Shown here one piece after another: positions 1-9,434 of a stretch of 10,855 nucleotides of DNA. Under the pieces are notes generated by a model. That model had not been told where the DNA came from, did not search any database, and was given only the letters and a program-made list of their open reading frames with translations. The stretch comes from an uncultured Collinsella sp. Lineage in GTDB: Bacteria; Actinomycetota; Coriobacteriia; Coriobacteriales; Coriobacteriaceae. The stretch's first letter is position 1. Each line of letters begins with the position of its first letter. The stretch lies in NCBI GenBank assembly GCA_900752275.1, contig CAADUS010000035.1:1-10855 (forward strand), in the 5' to 3' direction. The position numbers were made by a program, and so were the translations under genes.

Positions 1-800
1 CGCTCGGCCTCGTCGGCGGTGAGGTCCTCGAGCTCCTCCTGGTTGGGCTTGCCAAAGTTGATGGCGACATGCTCAACGGCGGTCAGCAGGAACAGAACGT
101 CAGCGTCGCAATCCTCGGCCAGCAGCTCGCCGCCCAGGTCCTTGTCGATGACGGCGGGAACGCCCTTGTAGCAACCCTTGTTCTCGTAGTCGCGAACGAC
201 GGGGATGCCGCCGCCACCGCAGGCGATGACGATGAACTCGTTGTCGAGCAGGTTGAGGATGGAGTCAGCCTCGACGATCTTCTTGGGATCGGGGGAAGCG
301 ACGACGCGACGCCAGCCGCGGCCGGAATCCTCGACGAAGACCTTGGAGGGATCCTCGGCCATGAACTCCTTGGCCTGCTCCTCGGTGTAGAAGGGGCCGA
401 TCGGCTTGGTCGGGTTCTTGAACGCGGGGTCGTCGGGATCGCACTCAATCTGGGTGACGACGGTGGCGGCGTGCCAACGCTTATAGCGCTTGTGCATCTC
501 GCGGCCGATGCCCTGCTGCAGGTGATAGCCGATGTAGCCCTGGGACATGGCGCCGCACTCGGGCAGCGGCATCTCGGGGGTGCCGATGGCGTCGTGGGCA
601 GCGGCGAAGGCGTTCTGGATCATGCCGACCTGCGGGCCGTTGCCGTGGGTGATGATGATCTCGTTACCCTGCTCAATCAGGCCGAGGAGAGCGTGGGCGG
701 TGTTGCTCACGGCCTCGATCTGCTCGACGGGGTTGTTGCCGAGGGCGTTGCCGCCAAGGGCGACGACAATACGATCGGGCTTGCCAAGAGGCTTAGACAT
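1..800 (-). CDS. arcC: Carbamate kinase (partial, 3' end outside window)
   Basis: Carbamate kinase transfers the phosphate of carbamoyl phosphate to ADP, giving ATP, CO2 and ammonia. It is the ATP-yielding last step of the cytoplasmic arginine deiminase pathway and related ureide routes. The reading frame starts MSKPLGKPDRIVVALGGNAL and shows the family's landmarks: GGNAL near residue 16, HGNGPQVG near 55, DSGRGWRRVV near 147, a glycine-rich ACGGGGIPV near 180, DKDLGGELLA near 205 and LTAVEHVAINFGKPNQ near 225-240. About 266 residues are present of a usual length near 310, so only the C-terminal tail is missing, cut by the window edge. The ATG at 800 is chosen because AAAGGA lies about 9 nt before it and the N-terminus matches the family. 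No arcA or argF is visible; partners, if any, lie downstream to the left. The identification is secure; the precise pathway is inferred. Confidence 0.96.
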   Translation of the reverse strand, partial: MSKPLGKPDRIVVALGGNALGNNPVEQIEAVSNTAHALLGLIEQGNEIIITHGNGPQVGMIQNAFAAAHDAIGTPEMPLPECGAMSQGYIGYHLQQGIGREMHKRYKRWHAATVVTQIECDPDDPAFKNPTKPIGPFYTEEQAKEFMAEDPSKVFVEDSGRGWRRVVASPDPKKIVEADSILNLLDNEFIVIACGGGGIPVVRDYENKGCYKGVPAVIDKDLGGELLAEDCDADVLFLLTAVEHVAINFGKPNQEELEDLTADEAE

Positions 801-1350
801 TGCTGGAATCCTTTCTGTAAAAGGCCTACAACCCATTAATAACCCGCGTCCGTGCGATACGCGAGTTTATTAAGGTTTATATTCTCTTTATCGCTCATTT
901 TATTCATTTTGAAAATAGCGGAACGGTGAACGGTCGTTTTTATCCGCTCAGCGTACAGAACCCCAGCTCAGGTATATCTATGCCGTTTACGTGCGACTTT
1001 ATTTTAATAGAGCAGGGATTAGACCAGATTATGCAAACTATATCTCTGCTAAACACAAAACGGACAGCGTAAAATCTTACTCGCACTATACGAGATTCTA
1101 TGCATTAGTAAGACGAGTATGCACCCCTACAAAAACATGGGGCTTTTCATTCAGCATAAGGAATAAAGATGAGCTCCAAAAAGGCAACCAGCCCCCAAGC
1201 ACGGGGATAGAAGGCAGCGACAGCCAAAACCTCCATCCATCCCCAAAGTGGCGCGAGGTTTCGCGGCAAAGCCGCGAAACAGCGAAGGGGACAAAAGGCC
1301 CCCACAACCACGTCCTTCATCAGCCCACACAATCCGAGGACGTAGTCGTA
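801..1350. other. Intergenic region upstream of arcC, AT-rich then palindrome-rich
   Basis: No convincing gene is present. The half nearest arcC (about 810-1120) is clearly more AT-rich than the flanking genes and should hold the arcC promoter. A possible -10 (TATAAA, minus strand, 881-876) lies about 75 nt before the arcC start but has no good -35 partner. A second possible minus-strand -10 (TATAGT) lies near 1085-1090. A small inverted repeat CGCGT/ACGCG sits at 845-849 and 859-863. From about 1190 to 1330 the sequence becomes rich in C runs, G runs and palindromes, described separately. Short open frames on both strands here lack ribosome binding sites and family likeness. Confidence 0.5.
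1241..1290. repeat. Palindromic element with perfect 10-bp stem
   Basis: GTTTCGCGGC (1258-1267), a three-base AAA loop and GCCGCGAAAC (1271-1280) form a perfect hairpin. Further out, CGC/GCG and CCCC/GGGG pairings can extend it to about 1241-1289 with internal loops. There is no T run on either side, so it does not look like an intrinsic terminator. It resembles a REP-like palindromic unit or a structured RNA segment. Whether it recurs in the genome cannot be seen from this window. Confidence 0.6.
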
Positions 1351-1473
1351 GCAGGATCTGAGGGCTAACCTTCGCGGACACTCCGCAGGACGAAAACCCC
1401 CGCCGCACGTAGTGCGCAGCGGGGGTTCTTACATGTCCGAGGACGTCCGCGAAGGTTAGCCCTCAGATCCTGC
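1351..1473. repeat. Perfect 29-bp inverted repeat enclosing the nifJ terminator
   Basis: The arms at 1351-1379 and 1445-1473 are exact reverse complements over 29 bases (the left arm begins GCAGGATCTGAGGG and the right arm ends CCCTCAGATCCTGC). Between them lies the terminator hairpin at 1395-1427. The inner flanks (TCCGCAGGAC at 1382-1391 and TCCGAGGAC at 1436-1444) are also partly complementary, so nearly the whole 123 bp could fold into one cruciform or RNA hairpin. TCCGAGGACG also occurs just outside the left arm, at 1333-1342. The outer right end is 10 nt after the nifJ stop codon. It could be a non-autonomous mobile or REP-type element or a reinforced terminator. Confidence 0.85.
1393..1430 (-). 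terminator. Intrinsic terminator of nifJ (possibly bidirectional)
   Basis: The stem pairs AACCCCCGC (1395-1403) with GCGGGGGTT (1419-1427). It continues as CGCAC (1404-1408) with GTGCG (1412-1416) around a GTA loop, with a two-base CA bulge. Read on the minus strand the stem runs into TTTT, as expected of an intrinsic terminator for nifJ, whose stop codon lies about 55 nt upstream. On the plus strand it is followed by the weaker TTCTT. Confidence 0.85.
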
Positions 1474-1483
1474 GGTGGGAGAC

Positions 1484-5023
<3,540 letters not shown>

Positions 5024-5370
5024 ATACCCCTCTCCTCTCATATAGGTATACAGGCCCCGGCGATCGCCGGGATATTGGCGTGATGGGATTTTCGTTGTTG
5101 CTTCCAATCATCTGGCAGGCGGACTCAGCAGCAGGTACATGGCGTGGAGAGAAGGCATGCCGAGGCGAGGAGGGCTGCACGCGCTCCACAGGCCCAGCTA
5201 CCCGTCTTGCACATGACCGAGCGCCGCAAAGGCCGCATGTCGGATGCTCCCGGGCACGCCCCGGCGATGGGAAGCGCCCGCAACGGAAATCCGCATGCGG
5301 GTTTATTGTACCCCGCCGTCAGGCCATATTTCGGCAAATATAGGTGGCCGGTAAAGGTTTACCTCGGGTG
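5024..5370 (-). promoter_or_regulatory. nifJ upstream region with several palindromes
   Basis: No gene is supported here. Palindromes include a perfect 16-bp one, CCCGGCGATCGCCGGG (5056-5071), about 33 nt before the nifJ start; CCGCATGCGG (5291-5300); a nested repeat GGCCA-TATTT-CGGC-AAATA-TAGG-TGGCC (5322-5349); and GGTAAA-GG-TTTACC (5350-5363). A good minus-strand -10 (TACAAT, 5310-5305) has a TTGCCG at 5337-5332, but the 21-bp spacer is too long for a normal sigma-70 promoter. If that -10 is used, the nifJ leader would be about 280 nt, and CCGCATGCGG would overlap the start of transcription. The regulator is unknown; these sites do not match the Rex consensus. Confidence 0.45.
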
Positions 5371-5420
5371 ACTATTGTGCGCCCGGCACCGACGGGCACA
5401 GTCCCCTGGAACCCCACAGC

Positions 5421-5487
5421 AGTTGCGGTGAAATAGGGAGTGTTTTTGCTGTTAACGGCCTTAATCAGTCCCTATTTCACCGCAACT
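5421..5487. repeat. 19-bp perfect inverted repeat with 29-nt centre
   Basis: AGTTGCGGTGAAATAGGGA (5421-5439) and its exact reverse complement (5469-5487) flank a 29-base centre. The centre itself shows weaker symmetry, with TG and CA next to the arms and a GTTAAC in the middle. It lies between the FHA gene's stop codon and the nifJ upstream region. Its form suggests a dispersed palindromic element or a remnant mini-element. It could also act as a transcript-end structure for the FHA operon, but no T run follows on the minus strand. Copy number elsewhere cannot be judged here. Confidence 0.85.
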
Positions 5488-5491
5488 CATT

Positions 5492-5500
5492 GGGGGGGGG
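5492..5500. repeat. G9 homopolymer run
   Basis: Nine consecutive G bases (C9 on the coding strand) lie 5 bp beyond the stop codon of the FHA gene and 4 bp from the 19-bp inverted repeat. Runs of this length are prone to slippage, but this one is outside any gene I can support. Confidence 0.9.
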
Positions 5501-5505
5501 ATGAG

Positions 5506-6444
5506 CTAGAGGGCGCCGAGGAGGATGGCGTAGGTGGTGGATTCGCCGAGTTTGAGCTCGTCACCGGGGCTGAGCCGGGCGGAGCGGCCGGGCTCTACTT
5601 GAATACACACGCTCGTGGCCCCGTTTACCACCACGGTGCCGTTCGTGGACGACAGGTCCTCGACAAACCATGCGCCAGAATCGTCGCACCAGATATGGGC
5701 ATGGCGGGCCGAGACGTCGTCACCGACATCGGTGATGTCGCCCTCCCCCGTTGCCAGCGCGCCGATCTCGACGCCTTCCTCACTCGGCTGAATCCAGCGC
5801 GGGGCGCTCACCACGTAGCCGTTTTGCACGCGCAGCAGTCCCAGCGGATGCGCCGGCGCGACCTCGCGCTCGCCCGCGACCGAAGATGTGCTCAGCGAGC
5901 GCGGCGTCGACGTGGCGCCGCCACAGGTCGCATGAGCGTAGTCGATGGCATAGGTCACCGACGAGCGGACATCTGCCGAGCAACCCACGGCGACAAACAG
6001 CACCAGGATGGCCTCGGCACGTTCGGCGGGCATGAGCTCAGCCGCCTGCGACAGGCGCTCGAGCGCATTGCGATAGAGATTCGTGTCCTGATGGCATTCC
6101 TCGAGTGCCCGCACCATGGGCTCGCCAGTGGGGCCGCACACCATATTGGTCACGGCCGCGGCGTCCATGGGATTGCGACGGCGCAGGGCCAGCTGCGACA
6201 TAATGCGCGCGGCCGAGGTGCCGTAATCGGCAAAATAACGTTCCTGCAGCGTGCCGACCGGCGCGCGCACGATAAAGCGCGAAACCCAGGAGCGATCGGC
6301 GGCACGGCTCTGCGGACTACGGCCGTCGGCGAGCGGGCGGCTCGAGAGCACCAGGCCGCACAGTTCGATATGGCTCAGGTGCGCTGCGCGCTTAAAGATG
6401 TCAAACATTGCCCCGCACGGGGTGAGCTCAGCTTGAGAAGCCAT
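5506..6444 (-). CDS. FHA-domain protein, partner of the adjacent kinase
   Basis: This is a 312-residue soluble protein with no signal peptide or membrane segment. The C-terminal part (about 223-310) is a forkhead-associated domain, a fold that normally binds phosphothreonine peptides: VSARHAHIW (244-252), then WFVEDLSSTNGTVVVNG (259-275) with the conserved Thr267-Asn268 pair, and LSPGDELKLG near 291. Odd point: the Gly-Arg of the family's first motif reads Gly228-Ala229, so the Arg that usually contacts the phosphate is missing. Residues 1-180 look mainly helical and match no family I recognise; a Ser/Thr-rich linker follows at about 178-190. The ATG at 6444 has AGGAGGG 8 nt upstream, inside the end of the kinase gene and only 3 nt past its stop, so translation is probably coupled. 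Its likely role (inferred) is substrate or effector of the kinase. Confidence 0.9.
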   Translation of the reverse strand: MASQAELTPCGAMFDIFKRAAHLSHIELCGLVLSSRPLADGRSPQSRAADRSWVSRFIVRAPVGTLQERYFADYGTSAARIMSQLALRRRNPMDAAAVTNMVCGPTGEPMVRALEECHQDTNLYRNALERLSQAAELMPAERAEAILVLFVAVGCSADVRSSVTYAIDYAHATCGGATSTPRSLSTSSVAGEREVAPAHPLGLLRVQNGYVVSAPRWIQPSEEGVEIGALATGEGDITDVGDDVSARHAHIWCDDSGAWFVEDLSSTNGTVVVNGATSVCIQVEPGRSARLSPGDELKLGESTTYAILLGAL

Positions 6445-6447
6445 GGC

Positions 6448-8289
6448 TTAGCCCTCCTTGGTCGCAGAGATAGTGTCGGATACTTCGGCCGGCCCGCCAA
6501 AGGCGCGGACAGCCGCGGCTCCGCCGGCAAGCGGCGTCGCCATGGGAATTTTCGCACGTCGTGCTGACACGACGGGAAGCTCAAAGGCAAACCCCATCGC
6601 CAGCAAAAACCACGTGAGCGCATAGGTTGCAATTATGGCGGCCACCAGGCCACCCGCCACGGCATGCTGGGAAAACACGGCACATGCGAGTGCGGCCAGA
6701 GCCGGAACCTCGCAGGCGGAAAGGACCAACACGCCCCGCAGGAATCCCGCACGGCGGTCGCGCGCCAAGGCCCCGGCGGCGATGCCCGCCATGCCCGGCA
6801 GCACCAACGCCAGCGCGGCGATAATGGCCGGCAGCTTCCCGGACCACATAAGCGGCCCCACGACGAGCGTCACATGGGCGCCCGACGCCAACAGCGCCGC
6901 TGATACCACGACCACAGCCCAAAGCACGCCGCATGCCGCCGTCGCACCAACCATCGCCGCACGCCGGGCTGTGTGCCCCGAGACCTCCATCGGGCACGGC
7001 ATGAGCGGCTCGGCGCGAAGCGAGCGCGCGACATTTTGCGCATAGTGGTCGCAAAATGCCGAGAGCGCCGCCTCCACCGCAGCCGGCTCGGGACGATCTT
7101 CCTGATGGCAGGACAGGCAGGCCATCACCACATCGAACAGCTGAGCGTCGACAAACGCCAGTGCATCGCGCAGATCCTCGGAATTTGGATCGAGCCCCAG
7201 CTGCTGAGCCTGTTCGGCCGCGGCAAGTGCCACATCGGGCTCGCGTCGCAGCAGTTGCGTCAAGTCGCAGCCGGGTGCGTGGGCGCCGACGGGATAATCG
7301 GGCAGCGTATCCATCTTGAGGCGATAAGGGCTGGCGATATCGCGCGTCCTTTTGCGCGAGCCCGAAGTACCCGACGCGCCCGGCGCCACCTCGTACGGCG
7401 CGACACCGGCAATGAGCTCGTAGACCGTACTCGCCGCTGCATAGACATCGATCGCCGGCGACATGCGAAGCATGCGCAGGTCGGGGATATCGTCGGTGAG
7501 CATCTCGGGCGGGGCGTAGGCCACCGTCGCACGGCGCAGCGTGGCATAGCGCTCGGTAAACGACGCCTTGCCGCCGGTGCCGGCCACCGCAGAGGCGGGC
7601 TCGAGCGCCAGCGACGAGCCAAAATCGATCAAGCACAGGTCGAAGGTGCCCTCGGCAAGCTGTCGGTCGAGCGGCAGACGCGCCGTGCGCACCATGATAT
7701 TAGCGGGCGAGATATCGCGGTGGACAAAACCCTCGCCCACCAAGCTCATGCGGCAGAGCAGATCGAACAGGTCGCGACCCAGGCGCGCCGCCACGAGCGG
7801 TGACAGGCGGCCGGCGTCGTCCACGGCAAGGCGCGGGCGCAGGCGAGCGAGCGTCTCGCCCTCGACCCACTCCATGACAATCGCGGGCACGCCGTCGACC
7901 TCGCCCCACCCGTATAAGCGGGGAAAGCCCTTAAGGCCCGAAAGGGCACGATGGCATTCATATTCCTCGCGAAACGCCGCCTTGAACTTGGTGACCAGCG
8001 CCTCGTGGGCGACATCGTCATCAAATTCGTCGCGCGTTGGCAAGATGAGCTGCTTGAGCGCCACGGCCTCGCCCTGCGCGTTGACGGCACGCGTCACACG
8101 ACCGATACCGCCGCGGCGCATGGTGGCATCATCGGCAAACAGCATCGTAAAACGGCGCAGGTAGGCGGGAAGCTCGTCCGCGCCCAGGGCGACGGCCGGC
8201 TCAAACCCGTCGACGCGCGCCAGGCGCAGGCCCACCATGGGATCACGGTTGAGCGACTGGGCTGCCGTAGAAGCGAGGTCGTTCGTCAT
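6448..8289 (-). CDS. Membrane Ser/Thr protein kinase with four C-terminal TM segments
   Basis: This is a 613-residue Hanks-type kinase that should phosphorylate proteins on Ser/Thr at the cytoplasmic face of the membrane. Visible landmarks are a glycine loop RGGIGRV (59-65), VALK with Lys79, an alpha-C Glu at 108/109, hinge MEWVEGETLA (139-148), catalytic loop HRDISPAN (Asp192, Asn197), IDFG (Asp222), YAPPE (258-262), Asp281 in DVYAAAS and Arg399. All catalytic residues are present, so it should be active. About 50 residues precede the glycine loop. The part after 440 has four hydrophobic segments (about 448-470, 486-508, 519-539 and 544-569) and no PASTA or other large external domain. The start at 8289 overlaps the upstream stop as ATGA; a longer in-frame start at 8412 would run 41 codons into the upstream gene and its extra sequence reads like out-of-frame Arg/Gln-rich translation. 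The downstream FHA gene follows after 3 nt. Confidence 0.93.
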   Translation of the reverse strand: MTNDLASTAAQSLNRDPMVGLRLARVDGFEPAVALGADELPAYLRRFTMLFADDATMRRGGIGRVTRAVNAQGEAVALKQLILPTRDEFDDDVAHEALVTKFKAAFREEYECHRALSGLKGFPRLYGWGEVDGVPAIVMEWVEGETLARLRPRLAVDDAGRLSPLVAARLGRDLFDLLCRMSLVGEGFVHRDISPANIMVRTARLPLDRQLAEGTFDLCLIDFGSSLALEPASAVAGTGGKASFTERYATLRRATVAYAPPEMLTDDIPDLRMLRMSPAIDVYAAASTVYELIAGVAPYEVAPGASGTSGSRKRTRDIASPYRLKMDTLPDYPVGAHAPGCDLTQLLRREPDVALAAAEQAQQLGLDPNSEDLRDALAFVDAQLFDVVMACLSCHQEDRPEPAAVEAALSAFCDHYAQNVARSLRAEPLMPCPMEVSGHTARRAAMVGATAACGVLWAVVVVSAALLASGAHVTLVVGPLMWSGKLPAIIAALALVLPGMAGIAAGALARDRRAGFLRGVLVLSACEVPALAALACAVFSQHAVAGGLVAAIIATYALTWFLLAMGFAFELPVVSARRAKIPMATPLAGGAAAVRAFGGPAEVSDTISATKEG

Positions 8290-9191
8290 AGGGCGATCGC
8301 CGCCACATTGGTGTTGAAGTTGTTGAGCGCGACGTCGTCGTTGCCGTAGTGCCCAACCCATTGACACAGGTTGGTATAGCAGCTCCACAGATTGGCGTAC
8401 TGCCGATACCACTTAGATTTGGTCGAGAACCTTTGTCGACCGAACTCGGCACGGATAACAAACATGTCATTCGCCAGGGTGTCGCACGGTCCGGTATCGC
8501 CCGTAGCGTTATAGGTCGAAACCACGCTGTTGGCGCGGGCGACATAGCCATCGAGCATGTTGTATTTGGTCACGAGCCAGCTGTGAATACTCTCCTCCTC
8601 GGCAGCCGAGAGGCCACCAGAGCCCGCGTCCCCGCCGGTACCGCCGTCCGTCGAGCCACCGCTCGTAGATCCGCTTGAGCCGGAACCCGCATTGGAATCG
8701 CCACTCGCACCAGAAGAGCCCGAGCCCGAGCTAGATGCATCCGAGCCGCCGGCGCCTCCCGGCTGCTGTGCATCCTGCTCTTTCTGCTGCTCGGCCTTAT
8801 TTATGACGGATGCCACGCTGTTATTGGAAAGCTTCGTAATGACCTTGGTGTTGGTGAGCACGATGGTCTTGCCGTTTGCCAGCGTAACCTCGTTGTCCGC
8901 TGTTTCGGGACCGTCCGCATCGTCGCCACCGAACACAACGTGCGAGACCACGCTCGCCCACGTATATCCGGTTGTCGTTCCCAAGTCGCTTTTGGCCTTG
9001 CGCCCAATATGCAACTCACGCGCAGCATGCGCCTGCACCATGGACGGCACCGTCATGCCATAAGCCGAAACACCGGCTATGACCAGCACGAGCGAGCAAG
9101 ACAGCAGCACGCACGCCCGAGGCGCCAGGCCCAGCCGGCGTCGCATGCGCACCGCGGCGCCACGCTTTGTCTGAGTGCCCCCGGGCCGCAT
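8286..9191 (-). CDS. Membrane-anchored or exported protein of unknown function
   Basis: I do not recognise the family. The 301 residues comprise a basic N-terminus with many Arg/Lys (1-26), one hydrophobic segment (about 27-45) that is either an uncleaved anchor or a signal peptide (a possible AHA/AR cleavage near 56), a region of about 100 residues containing EVTLANGKTIVLTNTKVITK (101-120), a low-complexity Gly/Ser/Asp linker (about 144-193), and a C-terminal helical-looking domain (195-301) with Cys236, Cys271 and Cys276 and several Trp/Tyr. Cys32 lies at a weak lipobox-like LLSC, but at the wrong end of the hydrophobic stretch. The ATG at 9191 has GGAGGAG about 5 nt upstream; an in-frame start at 9380 would translate through a hairpin. 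The stop overlaps the kinase start (ATGA). It is probably the external or sensing partner of the kinase (inferred). Confidence 0.82.
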   Translation of the reverse strand: MRPGGTQTKRGAAVRMRRRLGLAPRACVLLSCSLVLVIAGVSAYGMTVPSMVQAHAARELHIGRKAKSDLGTTTGYTWASVVSHVVFGGDDADGPETADNEVTLANGKTIVLTNTKVITKLSNNSVASVINKAEQQKEQDAQQPGGAGGSDASSSGSGSSGASGDSNAGSGSSGSTSGGSTDGGTGGDAGSGGLSAAEEESIHSWLVTKYNMLDGYVARANSVVSTYNATGDTGPCDTLANDMFVIRAEFGRQRFSTKSKWYRQYANLWSCYTNLCQWVGHYGNDDVALNNFNTNVAAIAL

Positions 9192-9206
9192 GCGTTCTCC
9201 TCCAAC

Positions 9207-9231
9207 AAAAACACGCCGCTTAAAAGCGGCG
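9207..9231 (-). terminator. Hairpin plus T5 just before the kinase-operon RBS
   Basis: CGCCGCTT (9214-9221) and AAGCGGCG (9224-9231) pair perfectly around two bases. On the minus strand the hairpin is followed within two bases by TTTTT (9211-9207). This has the shape of an intrinsic terminator for ybaB-recR. It ends only about 5 nt before the GGAGGAG of the exported-protein gene, so it could equally be an attenuator in that gene's leader. Confidence 0.7.
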
Positions 9232-9434
9232 CATTCTTTCATATTCACATTTGAGTGTATCAGCGAACCCAAAAGGTTGCGCAACGAATGGGCAAATACG
9301 AGGTGCGAGCGGACCCATCCACGCGATAAGCGGATGAAAAGCAGGTTTGTTGCACAACAAATGAATGAACGCGTGCCCAATTATGAGTGCCCCGTGCGGC
9401 AGGCCGACGGGACATGCCATGGAGCTGACGCCGC
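9232..9434 (-). promoter_or_regulatory. Region between recR and the kinase operon with two related palindromic sites
   Basis: Two similar sites, GTTGCGCAACGAATG (9276-9290) and GTTGCACAACAAATG (9349-9363), lie in the same orientation 73 bp apart. The first contains the perfect palindrome GTTGCGCAAC. The second extends to TTTGTTG-CA-CAACAAA. They may be paired operators. A minus-strand TACACT, about 19 bp after a TTGCGC that lies inside the first site, is a weak promoter candidate for the kinase operon. No gene is supported here. Confidence 0.45.

Noticed and set aside
69..839. Plus-strand open frame opposite arcC
   Set aside because: Same mirror effect; the minus strand carries clear carbamate kinase motifs.
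991..1368. Possible 125-aa plus-strand gene in the arcC-nifJ gap
   Set aside because: GTG start without an RBS, passes from AT-rich DNA through hairpins and ends inside the 29-bp repeat; no family likeness.
1098..1408. Overlapping short minus-strand frames in the same gap
   Set aside because: Three different frames cross the same palindromes with no RBS; they are more likely products of the repeat sequence than genes.
5024..5107. Longer nifJ start at 5107
   Set aside because: It adds 28 residues not typical of the family; the ATG at 5023 has a strong AGGAG and its numbering matches known catalytic positions.
5125..5337. Possible 70-aa minus-strand gene upstream of nifJ
   Set aside because: TTG start without an RBS and low-quality composition; it overlaps the likely nifJ promoter and leader.
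5440..6567. Plus-strand open frame opposite the FHA gene
   Set aside because: It starts inside the 19-bp inverted repeat, is an Arg/His-rich mirror, and the opposite strand has a real gene with an RBS.
6973..7803. Plus-strand open frame opposite the kinase
   Set aside because: Mirror frame of the kinase with no RBS and no recognisable domain.
8290..8412. Longer kinase start at 8412
   Set aside because: The extra 41 residues come from another frame of the upstream gene; the ATGA overlap at 8289 is the normal coupled arrangement.
9192..9380. Longer start of the exported protein at 9380
   Set aside because: It would translate the hairpin and T run; the ATG at 9191 has a strong GGAGGAG and a typical signal-anchor N-terminus.
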